Part shown: piece by piece, positions 1-9,295 of the stretch
Layout: the number at the start of each line of letters is the position of its first letter
How positions within the stretch are numbered: position 1 is the stretch's first letter
Virus record (IMG/VR): IMGVR_UViG_3300023184_000448
Location: 1-27,007 of that record
Source: a virus
Direction: 5' to 3' (one strand)
DNA length: 27,007 nucleotides
The notes under the pieces: model-generated
Told to the model about the DNA's origin: nothing
Seen by the model: only the letters and a program-made list of their open reading frames with translations
The model's database searches: none
Position numbers and translations under genes: made by a program

Positions 1-1
1 A

Positions 2-2314
2 GGTGGTGGAGGCAAAGGCTTAGATTCTCCTATGGTATCCGCTGCGGCTGCCGCTATGGGACCTGAAGCACAGGCTGCTTTGATGGCGGCTAAAGCAGCA
101 TTGAAGATTATTAACGTAGTTAAAGATACTGTTAATAAAGGTATCAACATGGTTGACGCCCGCACTGATAGGGGCTACCAATCAGCGTTAATCAATGACC
201 GACAAAGCGTCATGTACCAACAAATGTATGGTGTGACGCAGCAACAGAACTACAACGTTTTTAGGCAACCTTTAAACAATTACCGTTTAGGACCTGGTGG
301 CATTAACGCCATGCTGCAACTACAAGCAACTACTGGGTTAAATGCTCAAAAGATGGCGCCAAGTGTGGAAGGTATCCGAGCCATTACAGGTTACGGAATG
401 GACACAGGCACCGTAAATAACATGATTGCAAACATGGCTGCCCCAGAAACCAATAACCGTCTAACAATGACACTTGGTACAGGTATTTATGGTCCTGGTG
501 GTAAGCAACGAACCCCGATGAGCGTTATTCAAGCAATCGTTCGTGGTGCTGGTTTAACTAATGAAAAAGTTGTAAAAGGCGCAATGCAACCTGGGTCCAT
601 GACTAGGGCACGTCTTACAGCCATGGGTGTTCCAGAAGATATGCAAGATGTAGTTATTCAGTATGCCATGGAGAACATCCAGTATCAAAAGAAAACTGGC
701 GGGAAAAAGGGTATGTATAACCCTAGCGACCGTGACCAACTTAAGACCATGGGTATTGATAAGAACTTTGCTACTGAAAAAGAAGTAACAGACACGAAGA
801 AAGAACTTCGTGATGAGCACTACTACAACAAGCAAAAAGATAATTACGCCTCTATGGAACGTAACACCCAGAAGATGGAAACGTTAACCATGAAAATTGA
901 GGACTTGACATCCGCAATTATAGGGGCACGCATCTCTACAAGAGGAAACCCCATTACTGTTGGCTTAGGTAAAATCTTTGGTGCTCTAAACCCTTTTGGT
1001 GACCCTGTAGAAAAAGGAAAGAGTTCTAAAGCAACTCAAGTATCCTCTGGAAGTCGTGGCGCATCAAGAGTTCCTTCAAACATTAACAGTAAGTTTGGAG
1101 ACCGTCTACAAAGCATGATGGCAGAACGACCAGGTGTTTCTATTGGTCAAGGGTTCCGTTCCTCTGCCGCTCAACGCACCATGTTCTTATCTCGCTACTC
1201 AAAGACTTCTGAAAAAACAGGTGTTTATTGGGACGGTTCCTATTGGAAAAAGCATTCAGGTGTCCCTGACGCTGCACCTCCTGGTATGTCTATGCACGAA
1301 TTGGGTCTTGCGGCTGACTTGCACTATGCGACTAAGGCTGATGAGAATTGGGTTCAACAAAATGCTGCTCGCTTTGGTCTTAAAACCATTGCAAGTATCA
1401 ACGAACCTTGGCACGTACAGCCAGCAGAACTTCCAAATAGTCGCCGTGAATATGAAAAAGGTGGAGCCATTTGGGGTCGTGGACCTTCTGGTGCGGCTCA
1501 GTTTCCTTTTGATGCCACCTTTGAAGGTAACGCCGAAAGTACTTCAAGCAGCCTCAGCACCACTACCGCTATTCAAATAAACTCACAGATGAGTATTTCA
1601 GATTCAATTACTTTTGACCGTGCTTCAAACCGTATGAGGTTAGGTGGTGGTGGAGCAGGTGGGCGCATGGTTACACTGCGTACTGCTGGGAAAAACAACA
1701 CTGACAGTGAAGCCACCCCACCAGCAGGTTTACGAATGAAGCATTCAGATAAATACAACAAAGATTATTGGGTGCCAGATCGTGCGTTTACTACAGCAGA
1801 TTGGGAAGCCATTGCTACAAATGAATCGGGTGTTACAGGCGGCAACTGGCGTTTCCGTACTAAAGGACCTAATTATGCTGGTGGCCTTGCTATGCTCCGA
1901 GACAACTGGGTTGCTTATGGTGGTTTAGAGTTTGGTCCTAAAAACTCATTTGAGCAAGTTGCTACAGAAGCAGAACAAATTATGGTGGCTAACCGTGCCG
2001 CTTTTACTGGTTGGACAAACCCTGATACTAAGAAGTTTAACCCACCCGCTGGAATTGGCGGTTGGGAAAGTGTTAGAAACAATTTGATCAAATGGCCTGC
2101 CATTTCTACAAATGGTGGTGACCCTATGGAAGTACCCTCTCGTGGAGGAGGCGGTAATAAGACAGTAATTATGGAAGGTGGAGGAATTACGATTGCTCCT
2201 AATATCTATGTGCAGTCCACGGGTAACAACACCGCAGACGCTAATAGGATCGCCCAAGAGATAGCCGATATTGTTGCAAGAAGAGTAAAGACAACAGCAC
2301 TAAGGAGCAGGTAA
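2..2314 (+). CDS. Tape-measure protein C-terminal part with M15 peptidase and Rpf-like muralytic domains (5' partial)
   Basis: The reading frame is open to the left edge through a Gly-rich stretch and the first ATG (32) has no nearby ribosome binding site, so the gene starts upstream. Residues are numbered from that ATG. The first 300 or so are Ala/Gly/Met-rich and helical, as in tape measures. About 365-470 is an M15 (VanY-type) D,D/L,D-peptidase: zinc ligands H422 and D429 in SMHELGLAAD, then E458 and H461 in EPWH. About 588-665 resembles the Rpf fold: catalytic-type E598 in NESG, then GGNW and YAGGL. It lacks the usual Rpf cysteine and has a three-residue insertion after the glutamate. The C-terminus (ANRIAQEIADIVARR) is like other tape-measure ends. 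Known for the families: tail-borne muralytic domains help the tail pierce peptidoglycan. Inferred: the host is an actinobacterium. It overlaps the next gene by TAATG. A separate tail lysin is less likely. Confidence 0.8.
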   Translation, partial: GGGGKGLDSPMVSAAAAAMGPEAQAALMAAKAALKIINVVKDTVNKGINMVDARTDRGYQSALINDRQSVMYQQMYGVTQQQNYNVFRQPLNNYRLGPGGINAMLQLQATTGLNAQKMAPSVEGIRAITGYGMDTGTVNNMIANMAAPETNNRLTMTLGTGIYGPGGKQRTPMSVIQAIVRGAGLTNEKVVKGAMQPGSMTRARLTAMGVPEDMQDVVIQYAMENIQYQKKTGGKKGMYNPSDRDQLKTMGIDKNFATEKEVTDTKKELRDEHYYNKQKDNYASMERNTQKMETLTMKIEDLTSAIIGARISTRGNPITVGLGKIFGALNPFGDPVEKGKSSKATQVSSGSRGASRVPSNINSKFGDRLQSMMAERPGVSIGQGFRSSAAQRTMFLSRYSKTSEKTGVYWDGSYWKKHSGVPDAAPPGMSMHELGLAADLHYATKADENWVQQNAARFGLKTIASINEPWHVQPAELPNSRREYEKGGAIWGRGPSGAAQFPFDATFEGNAESTSSSLSTTTAIQINSQMSISDSITFDRASNRMRLGGGGAGGRMVTLRTAGKNNTDSEATPPAGLRMKHSDKYNKDYWVPDRAFTTADWEAIATNESGVTGGNWRFRTKGPNYAGGLAMLRDNWVAYGGLEFGPKNSFEQVATEAEQIMVANRAAFTGWTNPDTKKFNPPAGIGGWESVRNNLIKWPAISTNGGDPMEVPSRGGGGNKTVIMEGGGITIAPNIYVQSTGNNTADANRIAQEIADIVARRVKTTALRSR

Positions 2315-3912
2315 TGGCTAACCCACGTACTTACGCTACAGAACAATTTTACAATTTTAATTCATATGAAGGTGGCTATGCACCTACAGAAGATGGTTAC
2401 TTTGGTAAAAATGACAACGTTAAGTTTATGTACCCTGGCGAGTCTCATAAAAATGCACATACAGGGATAACTACTAAAGTACAACGTGGTTATATGAGAA
2501 TGATTACGGAAGCATATGGCAATGATAGTGCCTCCAGATCACTGGCAAAACGAAGGTTTCATTTTCAATTTAACCCTGATGTACTCGTGCGTTCTGTTAC
2601 AGCCCGTAATGACGTTCAATTTTGGATGAATCAAGACCCAGGTCAGTTAGTGTCCCCTATACCTGGTGATGCCAACTTTGCTTTTGAGTTTATATTAAAC
2701 AGGGAAGCAGAGGTGGCATCTGGAAGGGATGCCAATGGAAGTACTGCGGAAAGATACAGCACTAGAAGAGATGCCTCAGGTTGGAGTGGATTTGGTGCAA
2801 CTTCTTCAACTAGGACTGATTCAAGTGGGCATTCTGGTTTTGGTGCAACGTCTGCACCTATAACTAACCCAACTAGGCCATACGACATTGGGGTACTTGC
2901 AGACCTCATCGTGTTTGACGCCATCATTGGGCAAGGACTTAACGCAGATTTACTAAACGCTATTATTAGTAAGTACAACGCTAACGTTAAAACCTTTAAA
3001 GCCACGAACACAGGAGCCTCAGCGGATAAAACTCTAGACGGTCAAGATATGGCTTCCGTAGTGGGTACAGAAGCCATTGCAAAGAAAACCTTAAATAGTG
3101 CAGTAGGTAACTCTGCGTTTCTTATTTCTCAACCTGTTCGTGTTGTTTTTTCTTCTTTGTACATGGTAGAAGGTTTTGTAACATCGTCTACGGTTACTTT
3201 TAATAAATTTAATCCTGCTATGGTACCTACACAGTGCACGGTTAGTATCAATATGCAAGCAATGTACATTGGTTTTGCTGCAAAAGATACATTCTTGACA
3301 ACAACATTGCGAGATGCTAATGCAGCCTACGTAGAAGATGCTGCTCAAGCCGATGGAGAAGTCACATCCATAGGACAGTTGACGTTATACAAGGACAATC
3401 TGAGAATCGCAACGCTAGGGTATATAACACCAAAAGAAATACTTACAAAATCAAATAACGGTTCGGCATGGGAATTTGCATTTAATAAAACTTCAGAGTT
3501 AAGTGCTGCTATGAAAGCAGGAAGTATAACTAATATTAATGCTCATATAGAAATTACAATGAGGTATAAAGGAAGGGTAGACGGTAGTGTCCCTGTGATG
3601 CCCACGTCGTACTACAAAATAGACGACGTCGTGCATACAATCAGTGCAGATATACAAGAAAAAGAATCAGCCAAAGGACCAACGGGAGCCACGTATCCTA
3701 GTTTTTTGTTTGAAATGGTGCGTGCCACTCCTGAACTGTCAAAACCTTGGGATACCAATGCTAACGCTTTATATGAATTTGAAGCGCATGTCACCTTTGA
3801 TGTAGATAGCCCTACAGTAGGTAACCAACCAGCGTTAGACAAGTTTCAAATAAAAGAAACAGTTAGATGGGATCAAAAACTTTACAGCAACAAAGCAACA
3901 AGGGAAAACTAA
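2314..3912 (+). CDS. Baseplate/tube-proximal structural protein (CIS-tube-like N-terminus)
   Basis: 532 residues, starting in a TAATG overlap with the tape measure, with AAGGAG six bases upstream. Residues 82-95 (FHFQFNPDVLVRSV) match the short motif I associate with the N-terminal domain of contractile-injection-system tube-initiator/adaptor proteins, which join the inner tube to the spike and baseplate. A Gly/Ser-rich repeat lies at residues 153-184. The rest is beta-rich (for example around 265-340 and 390-420). Position supports the role: directly between the tape measure and the LysM-like protein, as in phage and eCIS clusters. No enzymatic motif is visible. Structural assignment is good; the exact homologue (for example an Afp7-like protein) is inference. 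Confidence 0.6.
   Translation: MANPRTYATEQFYNFNSYEGGYAPTEDGYFGKNDNVKFMYPGESHKNAHTGITTKVQRGYMRMITEAYGNDSASRSLAKRRFHFQFNPDVLVRSVTARNDVQFWMNQDPGQLVSPIPGDANFAFEFILNREAEVASGRDANGSTAERYSTRRDASGWSGFGATSSTRTDSSGHSGFGATSAPITNPTRPYDIGVLADLIVFDAIIGQGLNADLLNAIISKYNANVKTFKATNTGASADKTLDGQDMASVVGTEAIAKKTLNSAVGNSAFLISQPVRVVFSSLYMVEGFVTSSTVTFNKFNPAMVPTQCTVSINMQAMYIGFAAKDTFLTTTLRDANAAYVEDAAQADGEVTSIGQLTLYKDNLRIATLGYITPKEILTKSNNGSAWEFAFNKTSELSAAMKAGSITNINAHIEITMRYKGRVDGSVPVMPTSYYKIDDVVHTISADIQEKESAKGPTGATYPSFLFEMVRATPELSKPWDTNANALYEFEAHVTFDVDSPTVGNQPALDKFQIKETVRWDQKLYSNKATREN
2770..2865 (+). repeat. 16-residue tandem repeat inside the baseplate protein gene
   Basis: Residues 153-168 and 169-184 of the upstream structural protein are two copies of a 16-residue unit sharing D-x-S-G-x-S-G-F-G-A-T-S. 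The copies are adjacent and in frame (48 bases each). They interrupt a region between the FQFNP-containing domain and the beta-rich body, so they most likely form a surface loop. At DNA level the copies differ at several third positions, so the duplication is not recent. Confidence 0.75.
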
Positions 3913-3914
3913 TA

Positions 3915-4166
3915 ATGGCACTTAACACTTCTTCTAGGTATACCACAGAAATTGATGTGGATACAGGGTCTGTTGTGGCTGTTCGCAAAGTTAACCGACC
4001 TACCGCTTACACAAACTATACAACTGCTACTAATGAAACATTTGAATTAATTGCTGTGCGCATATTTCGTGATGCAACTCAATACTGGCAAATTGCAGAT
4101 CTAAACCCACATGTAAAGTTTCCAGACCACATTCCTGTAGGAACTGTTATCCGCATACCCTCATGA
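3915..4166 (+). CDS. LysM-like baseplate protein (gp53 / gpX-like)
   Basis: 83 residues. The ATG at 3915 is preferred over an upstream in-frame non-ATG start that would overlap the previous gene; AGGGA lies about 10 bases upstream. The C-terminal half (FELIAVRIFRDATQYWQIAD, then N-P and PVGTVIRIPS) is a LysM-type pattern like that of P2 gpX tail proteins and LysM segments of baseplate wedge proteins. In those systems the domain helps dock the tube or spike, and is not necessarily a peptidoglycan binder. It overlaps the hub gene by ATGA, so the two are probably translationally coupled. Confidence 0.7.
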   Translation: MALNTSSRYTTEIDVDTGSVVAVRKVNRPTAYTNYTTATNETFELIAVRIFRDATQYWQIADLNPHVKFPDHIPVGTVIRIPS

Positions 4167-5332
4167 TTTTTAAAAGCACACATCCAGGTTCTCCAGATGT
4201 ATCTGTTGTCCTCAGTGGAGTTTCTGTTGACTACACCACCATACAGTCGGTAACAGTTGACATGCATGAAAATATGCACGACATGGCAACCATTACGTTT
4301 TCTGGTTTAATTCCTGTGGGTATCACTGATTATATTGGTGTTCCCGTGTATATATCTATTGCAGCAGGGGTTAGGCAAAACGTAGAGTTTTTTGGATATG
4401 TTTCATTTATTGAACCGCTTATGGAAACCCGAAAAGGTTTAGTTAATAACAGCCCTGTTCAATCTGCTGTGGCTACATGCATGGGTGCGTCATATGACAT
4501 GACTTTACCTAAATATAGAACTTGGGAAAAAACAACTCTTCCACAATTAGTGGAAAAGATTGCTACATCCTATGGGTACTCCTATGCTGTGCCAAACGAT
4601 TCTTTTGTTTGGCAACGGTTACTACAGAATGGCATATCAGATTGGGATATTTTACTTAAAGCATGCCAAGCCGTTGGGTACTCTTTAACAACTTCTGCAA
4701 CACATATACATATCTATGACCCTTACAAAACAATATTTAGACAACTTCCATACGTAGAACTTGTCACTGTAAAAGGTGCCTATGGAGATATTCAGTATGC
4801 ACCTGGACGCATTATGGAATTTAAGGGTCTTTTTGGAAACACAACTTTAGATGGAATAGTTTACAATTATGATTTTGTAGGTCTTGACTCAACAGGGAGT
4901 GTTGTAAAAGCCTCTACCAACAACGAGTCTTACTCTAAGTATGGAGAACTCGTAGAACGTGTAAACACGGCAGAAGCAACTGCAAACGTGACATCTCAAG
5001 AAATGTTAAACAAGTTTGCAGGGGCTTCAACAAAAACTAACTACCCGTATAATGCTACTGTTGTGACTACAGGTATACCTGACCCTGTACCTGGGTCTGT
5101 TGTTAAAATAGATAAATACGCTTCTAACTTTGATGGTTTTTGGTTGGTGCGTGGGGTAAAACATATAATATCCCGCTCTAATTATGTCACTGAATTAACA
5201 ATTTCTACAGATTCAACTACAGGAAAAGAATATGAAACAGTAACTGTAAGCGCTTTTAAGACTCCTCCTGTACCCCAATTAAGTAACAACCAATGGGAAG
5301 CCTCCGTAGACTTTGGGGACGTCTATGTTTGA
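4163..5332 (+). CDS. Baseplate hub protein (gp27 / late-control gpD-like)
   Basis: 389 residues. Length, beta-rich make-up and position between the LysM-like protein and a gp5-like OB protein fit the gp27/gpD hub that forms the trimeric collar between tail tube and spike. Visible supporting pieces are an early beta-barrel region with repeated hydrophobic strands (about 10-110), a helical segment with the LPQLVEKIATSYGY pattern (about 127-145) typical of the gpD family, WDILLKACQAVGYSL (about 160-175), and a C-terminal OB-like part (PDPVPGSVVKI, about 310-320). It begins in ATGA with the previous gene and overlaps the next by eight bases. Assignment is by fold pattern and synteny rather than an invariant motif. 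Confidence 0.7.
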   Translation: MIFKSTHPGSPDVSVVLSGVSVDYTTIQSVTVDMHENMHDMATITFSGLIPVGITDYIGVPVYISIAAGVRQNVEFFGYVSFIEPLMETRKGLVNNSPVQSAVATCMGASYDMTLPKYRTWEKTTLPQLVEKIATSYGYSYAVPNDSFVWQRLLQNGISDWDILLKACQAVGYSLTTSATHIHIYDPYKTIFRQLPYVELVTVKGAYGDIQYAPGRIMEFKGLFGNTTLDGIVYNYDFVGLDSTGSVVKASTNNESYSKYGELVERVNTAEATANVTSQEMLNKFAGASTKTNYPYNATVVTTGIPDPVPGSVVKIDKYASNFDGFWLVRGVKHIISRSNYVTELTISTDSTTGKEYETVTVSAFKTPPVPQLSNNQWEASVDFGDVYV

Positions 5333-5651
5333 TAATCCTGTATACCGAGCAATCGTCCACTACTCTGACAGTTCTACAGGTCTTATAAGAGTTCGTGTCC
5401 CTGTGCTTTCAGGGGCTTCCAGCATTCTAGACATCTCCTACATTGGTAGAACAGCGTACAATGGAGTCTGGGCAGTTCCTGAAATTGGATCACAAATAGT
5501 AGTCACCGCTGACGATGCAAACCTTACAAATGTGTTTTGGGTACAGGTAGCCCCTGTTCCTGCCACGGCTGTAGACCTTGCAGAAGTCCTAGTACGCCTT
5601 AATGAACTAGAGTTGTATAGAGATGCTTTACTTTTAGGAGTTTTTGAATAA
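5325..5651 (+). CDS. gp5/gpV-like OB-fold spike protein
   Basis: 108 residues from the ATG at 5325, inside the end of the hub gene; a TTG four codons earlier is an alternative. The N-terminal 80 residues read as a small OB barrel (IVHYSDSSTGLIRVRVP, then WAVPEIGSQIVVT and VFWVQ). This is the pattern of the gp5 N-terminal/gpV OB domain that plugs the hub and carries the central spike. There is no lysozyme domain and no long beta-helix, so either a separate tip protein exists or the spike is minimal. Residues 85-108 look helical (VDLAEVLVRLNELELYRDAL). Confidence 0.65.
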   Translation: MFDNPVYRAIVHYSDSSTGLIRVRVPVLSGASSILDISYIGRTAYNGVWAVPEIGSQIVVTADDANLTNVFWVQVAPVPATAVDLAEVLVRLNELELYRDALLLGVFE

Positions 5652-5654
5652 TTT

Positions 5655-6062
5655 ATGTCAGCCATTAAAACACCATTCCAAATAGCACCGTCGGGACGAG
5701 TTGCGCACGTGTTGGATCAAAACACTATTGCCCGACAACAAATACTGGATGTTTTAACAACCTCAAAGTTTGAACGAACTATGAGGGCAGGGTATGGTGC
5801 TGGGGCTAATGAACTCATGTATGAGCCTGTAGATGAACTAATTTTCTCAGAGTTTAAAGTAGATGCCATGATGGAACTTAATAAACAAGTGCATATGGCT
5901 TCTGTAATTGATATCAGAGTAGCACCACTATCTACCCCGTATTTTGGAGACGGTGAGAATACGTCTATTGAAGTATCCGTTTATTATAAAACAAATGCAC
6001 CAGGAGTGCAATCCCTTACTTTTAATGTTGTTTCTCCAGACACACTTACCGAGGAGTCCTAA
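5655..6062 (+). CDS. Baseplate wedge protein, gp25 / gpW-like
   Basis: 135 residues. The gene lies immediately before the gpJ-like gene, as gp25/gpW genes usually do. The N-terminal PFQIAPSGRVAHVLDQNTIARQQILDVLTT segment, read in pieces, matches the family pattern: a short strand with Pro, then a helix carrying queue-like I/V-x-Q-x-I-x-x-I/L. It is followed by ERTMRAGYGAGANELMYEP, where family members carry a conserved E-R-x-x-R/P-x-x-G motif. The protein caps the wedge that triggers sheath contraction. Start is the ATG at 5655; a TAGGAG lies about 14 bases upstream. Confidence 0.8.
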   Translation: MSAIKTPFQIAPSGRVAHVLDQNTIARQQILDVLTTSKFERTMRAGYGAGANELMYEPVDELIFSEFKVDAMMELNKQVHMASVIDIRVAPLSTPYFGDGENTSIEVSVYYKTNAPGVQSLTFNVVSPDTLTEES

Positions 6063-6065
6063 ACC

Positions 6066-7640
6066 ATGGCTACATTTGATTACACCAGCAGAGATTACAA
6101 TTCAATCCAGGCTGACCTCTTGGCTAGGGCAAGTAGAGTTTTACCAGAATGGACTAGCCGAGACGCTTCTGATTTTGGTGTGCTCATGGTGGATCTTTGG
6201 GCATACATGGGTGACACACTCCATTATTACATTGACCGTGCTGCAAAAGAATCATTTCTTGGAACGGCTACTCAACGTGAAAGTGTTATAGCAATTGCTA
6301 ATTTGCTTGATTACCTTCCAACAGGACGACGTTCAGCAACAGCGTCAATCACTATTAATGCTGCCAATACAACAGCAACAGATAGCACTCCAATCTACAT
6401 ACCAAAAAATACAAGATTTGTAGCATCTCCTTTGGTTGACACAGCCTCCAGTGTTATTTTTACTTCTAATACACCAATTGCTTTTGTGGGAACCTCAACA
6501 GGTGCAAGTGTGAATCTTGTTTCAAACGGTGTCACTTATAACACTTACTCAAAAAGTACAATTGTTACTGTGCCTCTTACGGAAGGTGAACTTTTTACTG
6601 AAACTTATACATCTACAGGGTTGCTTAATCAAAGAATTACACTACGCCAAACAGGTACCGTTACAAGCAGTATCGGTGTAATGGTAAATGAAGGAGCCGC
6701 TGGTGCAGACATATCCTATGGTTACGTTGATAGATTAATTGAGGGTAACAGTAGTGACAAGATATTTGCAGTAGACATTACCGCAGACAATTACTCAGTA
6801 GTAACCTTTGGTAACAATATTAACGGAATCATTCCAGCCATAAACTCCACCATAACAATTACATACCGAAAGAGCCGTGGTAGCGCAGGCAATGTTGTTG
6901 TGGGTGCAATCAAAGCCATTGAAAGTACACTTGTTCCTAACAAGCCAGCCCTTGATGGTTTGGTAATTATTCCAAACACTTCACAAGCAATTGGTGGTAT
7001 TGACATTGAATCAATGGCCTCACTTAAAGCAAATATTCCAGCATCATTTCGTTCGCAAGACCGTGCTGTGTCTCTTCAAGATTACAAAGATCTTATTTTA
7101 AGAGTTCCTGGTATTGTGCGATCTACGGCATATTTAAGTGGCAGTACTGTAAACATATTGGCAGCATCCCAACCGTCTGATTATGGGTCTACAAATACGC
7201 TGGTACTGACTACTGATGAAGTTACCAAAATTACAGACTACTTAAGCCCAAGACAAATTACTTTTGTAACGTCTAGCGTCGGTGCTTCTGTGTCATTAAC
7301 ACCTATTAACCTTGTTGGTAGCGTTCAAATAAAAGACAATTACATTCAAGAAAGTGTTTATGCAAACGTTGTTGTAGCCATTAAGAATCTATTTAGTTTT
7401 GATAATGCAGACTTTGGAAATAAAGTGTCATTGGGAGAGTTGTATAGAACGATGTTAGCCGTAGACGGGGTGGACTATGCAGTAATTACCAGGTTTACTA
7501 CAACAGGTTCTAACGTGATTGACAGTGCATCTGGTTTTACAGGAGTGAAGGCTGCGACTACATCTATGCTTGTGTTCAGTAGTATTTCTACTGCATTTAC
7601 GCTTGTTCCAAGCGGTGGCATTACTGCTTCTGGAGGTTAA
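6066..7640 (+). CDS. Baseplate J-like protein (gp6-type wedge)
   Basis: 524 residues. The N-terminus (FDYTSRDYNSIQADLLARA, then DFGVLMVDLWAYMGDTLHYY and ATQRESVIAIANLLDY) is highly characteristic of baseplate J-like proteins of contractile tails. The middle has strand-rich segments with a conserved early Pro (YIPKNTRFVA, about 115-125). A later region around 310-350 (IPASFRSQDRAVSLQDYKDLILRVPGI, in pieces) is the other signature block of the family. The protein forms the ring of wedges linking hub, sheath and tail fibres. It follows gp25 and precedes gpI, the standard order. A short C-terminal Ser/Thr-rich tail ends at an SD-bearing junction. Confidence 0.88.
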   Translation: MATFDYTSRDYNSIQADLLARASRVLPEWTSRDASDFGVLMVDLWAYMGDTLHYYIDRAAKESFLGTATQRESVIAIANLLDYLPTGRRSATASITINAANTTATDSTPIYIPKNTRFVASPLVDTASSVIFTSNTPIAFVGTSTGASVNLVSNGVTYNTYSKSTIVTVPLTEGELFTETYTSTGLLNQRITLRQTGTVTSSIGVMVNEGAAGADISYGYVDRLIEGNSSDKIFAVDITADNYSVVTFGNNINGIIPAINSTITITYRKSRGSAGNVVVGAIKAIESTLVPNKPALDGLVIIPNTSQAIGGIDIESMASLKANIPASFRSQDRAVSLQDYKDLILRVPGIVRSTAYLSGSTVNILAASQPSDYGSTNTLVLTTDEVTKITDYLSPRQITFVTSSVGASVSLTPINLVGSVQIKDNYIQESVYANVVVAIKNLFSFDNADFGNKVSLGELYRTMLAVDGVDYAVITRFTTTGSNVIDSASGFTGVKAATTSMLVFSSISTAFTLVPSGGITASGG

Positions 7641-7642
7641 TA

Positions 7643-9295
7643 GTGTCAAGACAATCTTTTAGATTACGAAGGTCTTCTGGTGCGGGGGACGCTATTGGCG
7701 TAGGTTCCTTTGTACGTGGTACTTCCGATATTCAACGTTTAGCGGGTGCTTCTGTTGTTGATCAAGACTCCGCTCTTAGATCTACAGGAATTATTACAGT
7801 AACACAAACGTCAGATCTTTCTTATTTCTTTGCTAGTGCTATTGAGTACAATGCAGTACTTTTGAATTGGACATTAACCGAGGAATTTGTGGATGTAGCC
7901 ACAATAGGCATTGGTGATAGCGGACTTATTGGGATTGCTATTGTTTATTCAGACGTTGGATACCCTGAAACAGTTGCTGACGGTAAGGTAATTGTGCAAG
8001 GTGCTGTAAACACTTATCTACACCAAGCACAAATTACAATTAATACAGATGCAGGTGTCACGTACATAAGTGAACCTGAACCAGGTAGATGGGCTTACTA
8101 CACCCTTTTTGGCTATTACAATACTGACGGTGTTGATGGTTCTTTCTTTTATGAAAGACTTACCTCTTTGGAAGTTATTGTCCCTTACGATTACGGTTCT
8201 CGTTCAGATATGTGGAACAGGATTCCTTTGTATTACCGCCTTGCAGACACTGACACGGCATACCTTGACCCTTCTAGTTTAAATAGAGGGCAGTTAGAAC
8301 GCTACATTGACGTCTTTGGTTTTGAAGTAGACAGAATGAAAACCATTATTGATTCCAGCATGGTTCAATATGACCCAATTTTGGCTGATGCCAATGCAAT
8401 TGCTGAACTTAGTAGCATGCTTGGACTTGAGGTAGACCGTAATGATATTGGTATTGGACGTGTGCGTGCCTTACTACATGATATTGGAGCCATTAGAAGA
8501 CAAAAAGGTACAATAAATGCTACAAAAGCGTATGTCACTGCGGTCAGTGGAGGCAACGTATCCGTATTCACTGGTGCAAGCGCTCCTTACTTTACGTTTG
8601 CTGTGCACGCTCAAAGAGCCAACCTTATTGCTAACCCACAATTCGTTGGAAATACTTCTTGGAATGTTACTTCTCAATATGGTGTTACGACGGTTGGTGC
8701 ATCACATGGAATTACGATTACAGCAGGAGCCACCCCTACTAAAGTAGCCATTAGGTCTACGGTAGGAGTTCCTGTAGACGCAGATACCGTGTATTACACA
8801 TCGTCTAGTACTACAGGTGCTTCAGCACCACTACATACTTATGGTGGGTTATGGCATACATCAGCATCTTGGAATGACTGGGGAAGTGTCACAGCGGATG
8901 TAACTGAACTTGCTGCTGGCATTAGTGGACGTTCATATTTTGAAATGGCAGATACGGCTACCACGGGTACCAAGTATCCAGTATTCGTAATAGGTCTTGC
9001 GGCTAATCAATCAATTACTTTTAAATATTGGATGGTGGAGCCTAATAAGTATGGCGATTTCTTTGACGGTGACTCTGTCTTTGGTGGGTTTCTTTATCAA
9101 GGATTTGCTTCCGACTTTAAATGGGCTGGAACAAAGTATGCTTCTTACTCCATCTACACAACCAATAGAAAAAAGACCCAAACGGCAATAACCCAATTGC
9201 TTCCTCAAATTCTGCCTGTTACCCTAATGGGGACAAGCGGTGGAATTAATAAGTACGCAACACAATTTGATTGGATTCCTGGAAAGACTTTATGA
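7643..9295 (+). CDS. Tail protein I-like baseplate protein fused to an adhesin-like C-terminus
   Basis: 550 residues from GTG at 7643, with GGAGG six bases upstream. About 190-310 is a tail-protein-I domain: WNRIPLYYRLADTD, then LERYIDVFGFEVDRMKT, then IGIGRVRALLHDIGAIRRQKGT, the block that ends in the conserved R-x-K-G-T. From about 325 a different module begins: NLIANPQF, Ser/Thr/Gly-rich strands, FFDGDS near 472-477 and KWAGTKYASYS near 495-505. That layout (N-L-x-x-N-P start, F-D-G-D, W-x-G-T-x-x-A-S end) is typical of carbohydrate-binding or fibre modules in actinophage minor tail proteins. I infer a baseplate protein that also contributes host recognition. It overlaps the next gene by ATGA. 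Confidence 0.75.
   Translation: MSRQSFRLRRSSGAGDAIGVGSFVRGTSDIQRLAGASVVDQDSALRSTGIITVTQTSDLSYFFASAIEYNAVLLNWTLTEEFVDVATIGIGDSGLIGIAIVYSDVGYPETVADGKVIVQGAVNTYLHQAQITINTDAGVTYISEPEPGRWAYYTLFGYYNTDGVDGSFFYERLTSLEVIVPYDYGSRSDMWNRIPLYYRLADTDTAYLDPSSLNRGQLERYIDVFGFEVDRMKTIIDSSMVQYDPILADANAIAELSSMLGLEVDRNDIGIGRVRALLHDIGAIRRQKGTINATKAYVTAVSGGNVSVFTGASAPYFTFAVHAQRANLIANPQFVGNTSWNVTSQYGVTTVGASHGITITAGATPTKVAIRSTVGVPVDADTVYYTSSSTTGASAPLHTYGGLWHTSASWNDWGSVTADVTELAAGISGRSYFEMADTATTGTKYPVFVIGLAANQSITFKYWMVEPNKYGDFFDGDSVFGGFLYQGFASDFKWAGTKYASYSIYTTNRKKTQTAITQLLPQILPVTLMGTSGGINKYATQFDWIPGKTL

Noticed and set aside
2643-3011. Leftward 122-residue ORF inside the CIS-tube-like gene
   Set aside because: Antisense shadow of a well-supported structural gene; no ribosome binding site and no recognisable pattern.
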